This document shows positions 1-8,412 of a stretch of DNA of 64,000 nucleotides, piece after piece. The translations under genes were made by a program, and so were the position numbers. Under the pieces are notes generated by a model. That model saw only the letters and a program-made list of their open reading frames with translations. It made no database searches and was not told the DNA's origin. The DNA is from Candidatus Eisenbergiella merdavium (GTDB taxonomy: Bacteria; Bacillota; Clostridia; Lachnospirales; Lachnospiraceae). Every line of letters starts with the position of its first letter. The first letter of the stretch is position 1. The stretch is from positions 23,191 to 87,190 of the forward strand of contig DWWS01000054.1 of NCBI GenBank assembly GCA_019119595.1, read 5' to 3'.

Positions 1-2544
1 GGGATTCAGGGGCACACCAGGACGCTGTGGTATCTGCTGAAGCGCTACGGCATTCCGGTTTTTCTTTTTGTGAATAAAATGGATCAGCCGGGCTGTGACC
101 GGGCGGCGCTCCTTCCTCAACTGAAGGAGGGGCTGGACGAGGGCTGCGTGGACTTTACGGGTTGCGGGAATCTTACGAATCCCGGGAATCTTACGGATTC
201 CGCTTTTTATGAGGAGATCGCCATGTGCTCGGAGGAGGCGCTGGAGAGCTTTCTGGAAAAAGGCCGGGTGGAGGAGGATACGATCCGGGAGCTGATCGCA
301 AAAAGAAGCCTGTTTCCCTGCTATTTCGGCTCCGCTCTGAGACTGGAGGGCGTCGAGGCGCTGATGGACGGGCTGGAAAAGTGGCTTACGCAGAAAAAAT
401 GGGGAACGGAATTCGGCGCCAGGGTCTATAAGATCACCAGGGACGGACAGGGAAACCGGCTGACCTGGATGAAGCTTACGGGCGGATCCTTACGGGTGAA
501 AAGCATGCTCACGGGCGGGCAGGAGGAGCCCTGGGAGGAAAAGGTCAACCAGATCCGCATTTATTCCGGAGAAAAATACGAGCTGGCAAACGAAGCGGAG
601 GCGGGGACGATCTGCGCGGTCACGGGCCTTTCCCGGACGTATCCGGGCGAAGGGCTTGGGCGGGAGCGGGAAGGGACGATGCCGCTCCTGCAGCCGGTTC
701 TGACCTATCAGATCCAGCTTCCGCCGGAATGCGAGCCGGCCGTGCTGCTGCCGAAGCTGCGTCAGTTGGAGGAGGAAGAGCCTCAGCTTCATATTGTCTG
801 GAATGAAAAGCTGCAGGAAATCCACGCCCAGGTGATGGGAGAGGTGCAGACGGAGGTGCTTAGGCATCTGATCCGGGAGCGCTTCGGCGTGGAGGTGTCC
901 TTCGGAACGGGAAATATTGTATACAAGGAAACCATCGCGAATGCGGTGGAGGGCGTGGGGCATTTTGAGCCGCTGCGCCATTATGCGGAGGTGCATCTTC
1001 TGCTGGAGCCTGGAGAACCGGGCAGCGGCCTGACGGTGCTTTCCTCCTGCAGCGAGGATGTGCTGGACAAAAACTGGCAGAGGCTGGTGCTGACCCATCT
1101 GAAGGAAAGGGAGCATCCCGGCGTGCTGACCGGGGCCGCCGTCACCGACCTGAGGATCACTTTGCTTTCCGGCCGCTCCCATCTGAAGCACACGGAGGGC
1201 GGCGATTTCCGGCAGGCCACCTACCGGGCGGTGCGTCAGGGGCTGATGCAGGCGGACTGTGTGCTGCTTGAGCCCTGGTATGAATACCGGCTTGAGATTC
1301 CTTCCGGGCTGATCGGCCGGGCCATGAACGACATCGAACGGATGCACGGCTCCTTCGGTACGCCGGAAAACAACGGAGAGACAGCGGTTCTGACGGGAAG
1401 CGTCCCGGCAGCCGAAATGCAGGATTACCAGAAAGAGGTGGCCGCCTACAGCCGGGGCTGCGGCAGGCTTTTCGTGACGCTGAAGGGCTATGAGCCCTGC
1501 CACAATACGGCTGAGGTGATGGAGCGCATCGGCTACGATCCTGCAAGGGATGTGGAGAACCCGGCGGATTCCGTGTTCTGCTCCCACGGCTCCGGCTTCG
1601 TGGTGCCCTGGGACCGGGTGCCCGATTACATGCACCTTCCTTTTTCCCGGATGGGAGGAGAGGGGGAGGATCCTTCCGGGGCGATGCCGGGCTTTTGGGA
1701 CAGCGGGGAGGAAGGGCCGTCCGCAGAGACGGCCGGGGACGGAAAAGTAGGAGCCGGACAGACCGGGCCGGGACAGAGCGGCCGCTCTCCCCAGGTGGTT
1801 TCCCGAAGGAATGACGGAAGGAAGGAGGAGGCCTGGGTGGGCACCGACGAGATCGACGAGATCCTGGCCCGCACCTACGGGGCCAACAAGCGGGACAAGT
1901 CGGCCCCGAGAAAGGACGGCTGGAACCGCTATCATTCCTCCCGCCGGGTGTACGAAAGGTCCGCCGGGGCCGCAGATGCTTCCTCCAAAGCCGCGGGAGC
2001 CGCACAAAAGCGCCGGGAACGCTATCTGCTGGTGGACGGCTACAACATCATTTTTGCCTGGGAGGAGCTTCGGGAGCTTGCGGAAAAAAATGTGGACGGC
2101 GCAAGAGGGCTCCTGCAGGACATTTTGTCCAACTATCAGGGAATGGCGGGCTGCCAGGTGATCGTGGTATTCGATGCCTACCGGGTTCAGGGGCATGAAA
2201 CGGAGATTTCAGACTACCACAACATCCATGTGGTTTTCACGAAGGAAGCGGAAACGGCGGATCAGTACATCGAAAAATTCACCCATGAAAACGGAGCGAA
2301 TTACGATATCACCGTGGCAACCTCGGACGGGCTGGAGCAGATCATCATCCGCGGCCAGGGCTGCCGCCTGCTTTCGGCCAGAGACCTGAAAGAGGAGATC
2401 CGCCTTGCGTCGGAGCGCCTGCGCGGAGATTACCTGGATAACCGGCGGCCGCAGAAAAATTATCTGCTGGACGCCATGTCTCCGGAGCAGAGAAGGCAGC
2501 TGGAGGAAATGGCGGAGCGCACGGAGGCCGCCCGGCGGGAATGA
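1..2544 (+). CDS. TetM/EF-G-like translational GTPase fused to a C-terminal NYN (YacP/Rae1-like) RNase domain, 5'-partial
   Basis: The frame is open from base 1, so the N-terminus with the P-loop lies outside the window; 847 residues are visible. Near the start the G4 motif NKMD is seen, followed by EF-G-like domains typical of TetM/TetO ribosomal protection proteins (domain IV/V region at about residues 270-560, with YMHLPFSRMGG near 545). A Gly/Ser/charged linker at about 550-670 leads into a second domain beginning RYLLVDGYNII at residue 674, with TADQYIEKF and TVATSDGLEQ later, which is the YacP/Rae1 NYN nuclease signature with its acidic residues. Family knowledge: TetM-type GTPases bind the ribosomal A-site region and Rae1 cuts mRNA in the A site. 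Inference: the GTPase may deliver the nuclease to ribosomes. It may not give tetracycline resistance. jetA follows after 58 bp. Confidence 0.85.
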   Translation, partial: GIQGHTRTLWYLLKRYGIPVFLFVNKMDQPGCDRAALLPQLKEGLDEGCVDFTGCGNLTNPGNLTDSAFYEEIAMCSEEALESFLEKGRVEEDTIRELIAKRSLFPCYFGSALRLEGVEALMDGLEKWLTQKKWGTEFGARVYKITRDGQGNRLTWMKLTGGSLRVKSMLTGGQEEPWEEKVNQIRIYSGEKYELANEAEAGTICAVTGLSRTYPGEGLGREREGTMPLLQPVLTYQIQLPPECEPAVLLPKLRQLEEEEPQLHIVWNEKLQEIHAQVMGEVQTEVLRHLIRERFGVEVSFGTGNIVYKETIANAVEGVGHFEPLRHYAEVHLLLEPGEPGSGLTVLSSCSEDVLDKNWQRLVLTHLKEREHPGVLTGAAVTDLRITLLSGRSHLKHTEGGDFRQATYRAVRQGLMQADCVLLEPWYEYRLEIPSGLIGRAMNDIERMHGSFGTPENNGETAVLTGSVPAAEMQDYQKEVAAYSRGCGRLFVTLKGYEPCHNTAEVMERIGYDPARDVENPADSVFCSHGSGFVVPWDRVPDYMHLPFSRMGGEGEDPSGAMPGFWDSGEEGPSAETAGDGKVGAGQTGPGQSGRSPQVVSRRNDGRKEEAWVGTDEIDEILARTYGANKRDKSAPRKDGWNRYHSSRRVYERSAGAADASSKAAGAAQKRRERYLLVDGYNIIFAWEELRELAEKNVDGARGLLQDILSNYQGMAGCQVIVVFDAYRVQGHETEISDYHNIHVVFTKEAETADQYIEKFTHENGANYDITVATSDGLEQIIIRGQGCRLLSARDLKEEIRLASERLRGDYLDNRRPQKNYLLDAMSPEQRRQLEEMAERTEAARRE

Positions 2545-2602
2545 CCGGGAGCGTGGGAAAATCATAACGCGCAGGCCGTCCGCCGCCCAAAAGAACGTCA
2601 GA

Positions 2603-4141
2603 ATGAGAGGACAGGAAACATTGCAATTTTATTATGAGATCCCGGCTTCCTTCTGGAGCCTGTTCCGGTCCGTGAACCGGGATATTTACATAGAAGCGCT
2701 GCTCGCCGTCAATGACGAATATCAGTACAACAACTATTTTCTGAGCAGGGAGGCCTGCGTGCAGGTTCTCTCCGACCTGTGCGCCCAGACCGGGTACGGC
2801 CTGAAGCGGGAAGAGGAGGAGACGGACGAGGAGGCGGCGCAGACGCCCCCCAGGCGGATCCTGAACCGTCTGATCCGCTTCGGCTGGCTTCGGCGGGTGG
2901 AGGATTTTTCCACAATGACGGCCAACATCGTCATTCCGGATTATGCCTCCGTCCTGATCGAGGCCTTCGAGCGCCTTTCAAGCGAGCCGGAGGAGGATAC
3001 GCAGGTTTATATCCAAAACGTGTACGCCACCCTTTTTTCCTTTAAAAATGACGCGAGAATGAACCTTTCCATGCTCAGGACGGCTCTGGTCAACACCAGG
3101 AAGCTGAACCGGGCGCTTCAGGATATGCTGCACAACATGGATCGTTTTTTCGCAAGGCTTCTGGAAAAGCAGAATTACGGAGAGCTGCTGCGGGAGCATC
3201 TGAAGGGCTACGTGGAGGAGGTGGTGGAGCGCAAATACCACATCCTGAAGACCAGCGACAATTTTTACATCTATAAAACGGACATCCGCAGATGGCTGCA
3301 GGAAATGCGGGAGGATACCGCCTGGCTGGAGCGCGTCCGCGAAAAGCAGCGAGAAAAACAGCGCTCTGCTGCGGAGAACGGTCAAACGGAACGGGACGGT
3401 CAGGCGGGGCGGAACGGGCAGGCGTCCGGAAACGGCGCGGAGGCCTCTTTTTTCCAGACAAGGCGTCCCCGCCGCGGGGAGGAGGATGTGCTGGACCTGA
3501 TCGACCAGATCGAGAGGGGCTTTGAAATGATCGAACGGCGCATCGCCAGCCTGGACCGGGAGCACAGCAAGTATATCCGGGCCACCCTGAGCCGCCTGAA
3601 TTATCTGCTGAGCGGGGAGGGCGACCGCCACGGTCTGCTGATCCGGCTTCTGAACCGTCTGGGAGAGCCGGAGGAGGACGCGGAGGCGGAGCGCAGGCTG
3701 CGCCTTACGGCGGAAAAAATGAACCTTGCCTCCTGGGACGCGCTGGGAGAAAATCCCATCTACCGGGGACGGCACAGAAGGAATTTCCTGAAGGAGCTGG
3801 AACCGGAGGAAAAGGATCCGGAGCTGTCCAGAGAGGAAATCTTGAAGCTCAACCGGATCCAGCACCGTTTTACCCGCTCCCAGGTGGAGGAGTTTGTGGA
3901 AGCGCACATGCAGGACGGCTGCCTGGATACCGGACGGCTTACGGTGGAAACGGACGAGGATTTTGAAAAGCTGATCCTGGCCTATGACCTGAGCATCCGC
4001 AGGGACGGTAAATTCGAGGTTCTTGAGGCGGGATACCAGGTGATCTGCGGGCCCTATACCTGGCCGGCCATGATGTTTGTGGAAAGAAAACAGAAGCAGC
4101 CGGAGCGCCGCTTGGGACAGGAGGAAAAGGAACATGCTTGA
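2603..4141 (+). CDS. jetA: Wadjet/MksF-type kleisin-like protein JetA
   Basis: A 512-residue protein that I assign to the JetA (DUF5716) family from its opening FYYEIPASFWSLF and its strict placement before JetB- and JetC-like genes. JetA is the kleisin-like subunit that bridges the SMC heads in Wadjet and MksBEF condensins. The middle (about residues 235-300) is a charged, Gln/Asn/Gly-rich linker around RNGQASGNG, then a predicted helical segment with FEMIERRIASLDREHSKYI. The start was placed at ATG 2603 because upstream codons overlap the previous gene in another frame and have no homology-like content; its ribosome binding site is weak, which suggests translational coupling. The end overlaps jetB by 8 bases. 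The family call is from remembered sequence patterns, so moderately high confidence. Confidence 0.82.
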   Translation: MRGQETLQFYYEIPASFWSLFRSVNRDIYIEALLAVNDEYQYNNYFLSREACVQVLSDLCAQTGYGLKREEEETDEEAAQTPPRRILNRLIRFGWLRRVEDFSTMTANIVIPDYASVLIEAFERLSSEPEEDTQVYIQNVYATLFSFKNDARMNLSMLRTALVNTRKLNRALQDMLHNMDRFFARLLEKQNYGELLREHLKGYVEEVVERKYHILKTSDNFYIYKTDIRRWLQEMREDTAWLERVREKQREKQRSAAENGQTERDGQAGRNGQASGNGAEASFFQTRRPRRGEEDVLDLIDQIERGFEMIERRIASLDREHSKYIRATLSRLNYLLSGEGDRHGLLIRLLNRLGEPEEDAEAERRLRLTAEKMNLASWDALGENPIYRGRHRRNFLKELEPEEKDPELSREEILKLNRIQHRFTRSQVEEFVEAHMQDGCLDTGRLTVETDEDFEKLILAYDLSIRRDGKFEVLEAGYQVICGPYTWPAMMFVERKQKQPERRLGQEEKEHA

Positions 4142-4862
4142 ATATATCAGCCGGCTTTCCGGCGCGGATCAGGAACGGATGCAGGCCGTACTCAGCCAGC
4201 TCTACCGCCAGACCTTTCTGCTGGAGAGAAAATATGACAAAAGGGCGGGACGGCTCGTCCTCAACCAGGACTATTATTTCTGTGAGCAGCACATGGAATT
4301 TCTGAAGGATTACCTGGAGGCGGCGGGCATTTTCATGGAAAGGAACACGGAGCTTGGCGCCATCTATATTCAGGGGCAGGCCTTGCTCGGAGAGCGGCTT
4401 CCCAAGCTTGCGACCATCTATCTGCTGCTTCTGAAGCTGATCTATGACGAGCAGATGGCGGCCGCCTCCTCCAGCGTGAACATTGTCACCACATTCGGCG
4501 CGCTTTCCGCGAGGGCCGGAGAATTTCGCCTCACCAGAAGCCTTTCCTCGGTTTCGGAGATCAGAAGGGCCCTGGCCCTTCTGAAAAAGTATCAGATGAT
4601 CGAGCCGCTGGACGCGCTGGAGGAGCTGAACGAGGGCACCCGCCTGCTCATTTATCCCTGCATCAGCCTGCTTCTGATGCGCGAGGATATCAAAAGGCTC
4701 CTCGCCGTATTCGGTGAGGAGGCGGGACAGGAAGCCGGGCCGGCAGACCCGGACCGCCCGGAGGAAGCGGAGTCAGAGGCGGCTGCCGGGCCGGAAGAGC
4801 CGGATATGGCGGAGGAAGAGGGAGAAGGCACAGAAGGAGAGGACGCAGATGGAGAAGCATAA
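4134..4862 (+). CDS. jetB: Wadjet/MksE-type KITE subunit JetB (DUF4194)
   Basis: A 242-residue protein with the DUF4194 pattern: an N-terminal helical region containing LYRQTFLLERKYD, then a winged-helix-like part with LARLATIYLL-type leucine-rich helices and the conserved stretch SVNIVTTFGAL. The C-terminal 45 residues are very acidic (Glu/Asp/Ala/Gly) and look unstructured. JetB is the KITE partner that dimerises and binds the kleisin JetA. The start at 4134 has an AGGAGG ribosome binding site about ten bases upstream inside jetA, and the acidic tail overlaps the start of jetC by 14 bases, so all three subunits are probably translated in fixed proportion. Confidence 0.82.
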   Translation: MLEYISRLSGADQERMQAVLSQLYRQTFLLERKYDKRAGRLVLNQDYYFCEQHMEFLKDYLEAAGIFMERNTELGAIYIQGQALLGERLPKLATIYLLLLKLIYDEQMAAASSSVNIVTTFGALSARAGEFRLTRSLSSVSEIRRALALLKKYQMIEPLDALEELNEGTRLLIYPCISLLLMREDIKRLLAVFGEEAGQEAGPADPDRPEEAESEAAAGPEEPDMAEEEGEGTEGEDADGEA

Positions 4863-7800
4863 TCAGGCATTCAAGGCGGTCACCAGGATCGTTTTGAACA
4901 ACTGGCATTATATCGACGCAAAGGTGCTGGAGCTGAACGAAAGCATCAACTTTTTTACCGGGCACTCCGGCAGCGGCAAATCCACGGTGATCGACGCCCT
5001 CCAGATCGTGCTCTATGCCAACACGGACGGGCGGGGCTTTTTCAACAAGGCTGCGGCGGACGATTCCGACCGGAGCCTGATCGAGTACCTGCGGGGCATG
5101 ATCAACATCGGGGAAAACAACCAGGCCAGGTACAAGAGAAACCGGAATTTCTCCACCACCATCGCCCTGGAGCTGACCCAGACCGCTTCCGGGGAGAAGG
5201 AATGCGTGGGCGTGGTCTTTGACGTGGAAACGGCCACCAACGAGATCACCCGCCTGTTCTTCCGGCATCCGGGCGGCCTGCCGCAGCATTTTTACCGGGT
5301 GGGCGGGCAGATGAGCCTGGATGTGGATGCGCAGCCGGCTGGCGCCGCAGAAGCACCGTCCGGTTCCACCGCAGCACCGGACGGTTTCGCTGCAGCGCCG
5401 TCCGGTTCCACCATGGCGCCGCCCGTTTCCGCTGCAGCGCCGGACGCTCATGTGGCCGATCCGTCCGATAAAACAGGAGAACGTCCCCTTTCGGTGAAAA
5501 AAAACACCGGAGAGGTACGCGCCATGAGCACGGCGGAGCTGAAGGCCTGGATGAGCAGAAGCTTCGCGAAGGAGGACTGGTTCGCCACCGCCAACAACGA
5601 GCGCTTCCGGCGGGTTTTGTACGACGTGTACCTGGGCGGGCTGGACATGGAAAAATTCCCGAGGCTGTTCAAGCGCGCCATCCCTTTCCGCATGAACATC
5701 CGTCTGGAGGATTTCGTGAAGGAATACATCTGCATGGAGCAGGATATCCATATCGAGGACATGCAGGAGAGCGTGATCCTCTACGGCCGCATGCGCCAGC
5801 GGATCGAGGAGACCGCCGAGGAGATCGGCCAGCTGGAGCGGATCCGGGACAGCTTCGCCGCCGTGCAGGAGCAGGAGAGCCTGCTGGGAAGCCTGAAATA
5901 CCGGGCGGAACGTCTTTCCCTGATGCAGCTTGAGGAGCAGATTTCCCTGCTTGAGGCGCGGATGGAAACGGGAAAGCAGGATCGGAAGACCCTGGAGGGT
6001 GTGCTGGAGGGGCTGAACGGACAGAAGGAGGCCTGCGCGGGGGAGCGGGAGGAGATCAACCGGGAGCTTCTGCAAAGCGGCTACGGCGAGCTGGAGGCGA
6101 AGCGCAGAGATCTTGCGGAGAACCTGGAGCTGCTGCTTCGCAGCGAGCGGAAGAAAAACGCCGTCTGCGAGGGGCTGGCCGCCTGGGAGGAGGAAGAAAG
6201 CATTTCCAATCAGGCCCTCTGGGACATCGACGCCTTCCGGAAGGGAGAGATCACCGGCGAGGCGCTTCTGCGGCTGAAAAAGGAGCTGAAGCAGCTTCGT
6301 GACGAGGCGGAGCGTCAGCGCCAGGAGGCGGCTTCGGAAAAAAGAGGCCTGCAGAAGGAGGCCTCGCTTCTGGAGCGGGATCTAAAAGAGCTGCAGATGG
6401 GAAAAAAGGCCTACCCCAAAGCGCTGGAGGAGGCCAGACTCCAGATCCAGAAGGGCCTGTACGAGCGCACGGGAAAAAATGTACCGGTGCGCGTCCTTGC
6501 CGACCTTCTGGATATCCGGGATGAAAAGTGGAGGAACGCCCTGGAGGGCTATCTGGGCTGGAACAAGCTGACCCTGATGGTGGAGCCCGCCTTTGCCGCT
6601 CAGGCCATGGAGCTTTATGAAAAGCTGGACGCCGCCCGCTTTTCCCATGTGGCTCTCGCGGATACGGGAAAGCTTTCCGAACAGACCTTTGAGGCCCGCC
6701 CCGGCTCCCTTGCTGAAGAAGTGGAGTGTCGGGAAAAATATGTGAAAAATTATGTGAATTTCCTGCTGGGAAATGTGATCAAATGCGAAAGCATGGAACA
6801 GCTCCGCCGGTGCCGGGTAGGAGTGACCGCCGACTGCCTGCTCTATCAGAGCTTCCAGCTCCGCCGATTGAATCCGGAGCAGTACACGAAACGGGCCTTC
6901 ATCGGAGAAAAGAGTCTGCGCAGAAGGCAGAAGGAGCTTTCGGAGCAGCTTTTTGATCTGAGAAAGGCGCTGGAGGAAAGACAGGAGGAGGCGGATCAGG
7001 CCGCCCGGCTGCTCGGGCTTGAGGCCCTTGCGGAGCCTGCGGAGGTCTATCTTGAGCTTTTTGCGGACGTGCAGGAAAAACGCCGCAAGGAGGAACAGCT
7101 CGCCCGTCTGGACCAGAAGCTTTCCGAGGTCGGGGAAGGCGCGGTGGAGGCCCTGAAGGAACGGCTTCTGCAGGTGGATGAGAGACAGAAGGCCCTGGAA
7201 AAGGAGATCGATGCCGTCAAGCTGAAGATCCACGACCAGAACCGGAGGATGGAAAAGGACGCCCAGGAGCATCTGGAAAAGAACGAGCTCCTTCTTTCCG
7301 GACAAAAGAGCCTGGTGTCAAGCCGGGCCTGGGAGGAGGCCTTCGACGCCTGGTTTTCCGAGCTGAAAAAGCCCTCCTTCGAGGCCCTTCTCGGACAGAC
7401 CGGAGAGGAAAGAGAGAACGCCCTGCGGCTTCTGGAGGAGCGGAAAAGCACGCTGGTGGATACGAGAAGCGATTACCTGCGAAAGCACCCCGGCCGGGAT
7501 TTTTCCGCCAGCGCCCCGGACAACGGAGACTACCAGGAGCTTCTCGACAGCCTTTCCTGCGAGCGGATCCAGGAATATGAAAGGATCGCCGAAAAGCAGG
7601 CGAAGATTGCCGTGGAGCACTTCCGGGAGGACTTCATTTACAAGATCCGAAGCGCCATCAAGGAGGCATTCCTGCGCCGCGACGAGCTCAACCGCATCAT
7701 CCGCAGCCTGAATTTCGGAAAGGACCGCTACCAGTTCCGCATTTCCAGAAACCGGGGGCCGGACGGCGCCTACTACGATATGTTCATGGACGAATCCCTG

Positions 7801-8409
7801 GAGATCGACCCTTCCGCCCTTTCCGGCTCCATGGACCGGCAGATGGACCTGTTTTCCATGGATCATGAAAAGAAATACGGCATGCTGATGAACGACCTGA
7901 TCCGCATGTTCCTTCCGCCCCAGAGCGCGGACGCCAGACAGCAGGAGGAGGCGAAGCGGAACATGGAAAAATACTCCGACTACCGCACCTACCTTTCCTT
8001 TGAAATGGAGCAGATCGTGGAGGGAGACGACCGCCTGGTCATCGACCTGAGCAAAATGATCCGCAAAAACTCCGGCGGAGAGGGACAGAATCCTCTTTAC
8101 GTGGCTCTGCTCGCCAGCTTCGCCCAAGCCTACCACATCAGCGCGTCACCGGCGGGAGCGCGCCGTCCCACCATCCGCCTGGTGGTGCTGGACGAGGCAT
8201 TTTCCAAGATGGACGCGGAAAAGGTGGCGAGCTGCATCGAGCTGATCCGTGGCCTTGGCTTCCAGGCCATCATCAGCGCCACCAACGACAAGATCCAGAA
8301 TTATCTGGAAAACGTGGATAAGACCTTTGTGTTCGCAAACCCCAACAAAAAGAGCATTTCCATTCAGGAATTTGAAAAGAAGGACTACGGACAGCTGGAA
8401 GGAGAATAG
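4849..8409 (+). CDS. jetC: SMC-like ATPase JetC/MksB of a Wadjet-type condensin
   Basis: An 1186-residue SMC-family ATPase. Walker A is GHSGSGKST at residues 38-46; the ABC signature is NSGGEGQ near residue 1074 and Walker B is LVVLDEAFSKMD near 1110, followed by the D-loop. Between them lie long Glu/Arg/Leu-rich coiled coils with a hinge-like globular region around residues 540-700. This is the motor that extrudes DNA loops in JetABC. Residues 160-210 hold an odd Ala/Pro/Ser-rich insert of imperfect repeats (APSGST, APDGF, APSGST) between head strands. The start at 4849 overlaps jetB. A JetD-type TOPRIM nuclease gene is not found downstream; the next gene begins 3 bases after the stop codon. 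Confidence 0.9.
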   Translation: MEKHNQAFKAVTRIVLNNWHYIDAKVLELNESINFFTGHSGSGKSTVIDALQIVLYANTDGRGFFNKAAADDSDRSLIEYLRGMINIGENNQARYKRNRNFSTTIALELTQTASGEKECVGVVFDVETATNEITRLFFRHPGGLPQHFYRVGGQMSLDVDAQPAGAAEAPSGSTAAPDGFAAAPSGSTMAPPVSAAAPDAHVADPSDKTGERPLSVKKNTGEVRAMSTAELKAWMSRSFAKEDWFATANNERFRRVLYDVYLGGLDMEKFPRLFKRAIPFRMNIRLEDFVKEYICMEQDIHIEDMQESVILYGRMRQRIEETAEEIGQLERIRDSFAAVQEQESLLGSLKYRAERLSLMQLEEQISLLEARMETGKQDRKTLEGVLEGLNGQKEACAGEREEINRELLQSGYGELEAKRRDLAENLELLLRSERKKNAVCEGLAAWEEEESISNQALWDIDAFRKGEITGEALLRLKKELKQLRDEAERQRQEAASEKRGLQKEASLLERDLKELQMGKKAYPKALEEARLQIQKGLYERTGKNVPVRVLADLLDIRDEKWRNALEGYLGWNKLTLMVEPAFAAQAMELYEKLDAARFSHVALADTGKLSEQTFEARPGSLAEEVECREKYVKNYVNFLLGNVIKCESMEQLRRCRVGVTADCLLYQSFQLRRLNPEQYTKRAFIGEKSLRRRQKELSEQLFDLRKALEERQEEADQAARLLGLEALAEPAEVYLELFADVQEKRRKEEQLARLDQKLSEVGEGAVEALKERLLQVDERQKALEKEIDAVKLKIHDQNRRMEKDAQEHLEKNELLLSGQKSLVSSRAWEEAFDAWFSELKKPSFEALLGQTGEERENALRLLEERKSTLVDTRSDYLRKHPGRDFSASAPDNGDYQELLDSLSCERIQEYERIAEKQAKIAVEHFREDFIYKIRSAIKEAFLRRDELNRIIRSLNFGKDRYQFRISRNRGPDGAYYDMFMDESLEIDPSALSGSMDRQMDLFSMDHEKKYGMLMNDLIRMFLPPQSADARQQEEAKRNMEKYSDYRTYLSFEMEQIVEGDDRLVIDLSKMIRKNSGGEGQNPLYVALLASFAQAYHISASPAGARRPTIRLVVLDEAFSKMDAEKVASCIELIRGLGFQAIISATNDKIQNYLENVDKTFVFANPNKKSISIQEFEKKDYGQLEGE

Positions 8410-8412
8410 GAA

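Noticed and set aside
490..2196. Long open frame on the - strand (568 codons)
   Set aside because: It is antisense to the GTPase-NYN gene, rich in Pro/Arg/His as expected from a shadow frame in GC-rich DNA, and has no recognisable domain or ribosome binding site.
1..2544. Simple tetracycline-resistance gene
   Set aside because: The family fits TetM, but the NYN fusion and condensin-gene context make a ribosome-processing role at least as likely; resistance cannot be claimed.
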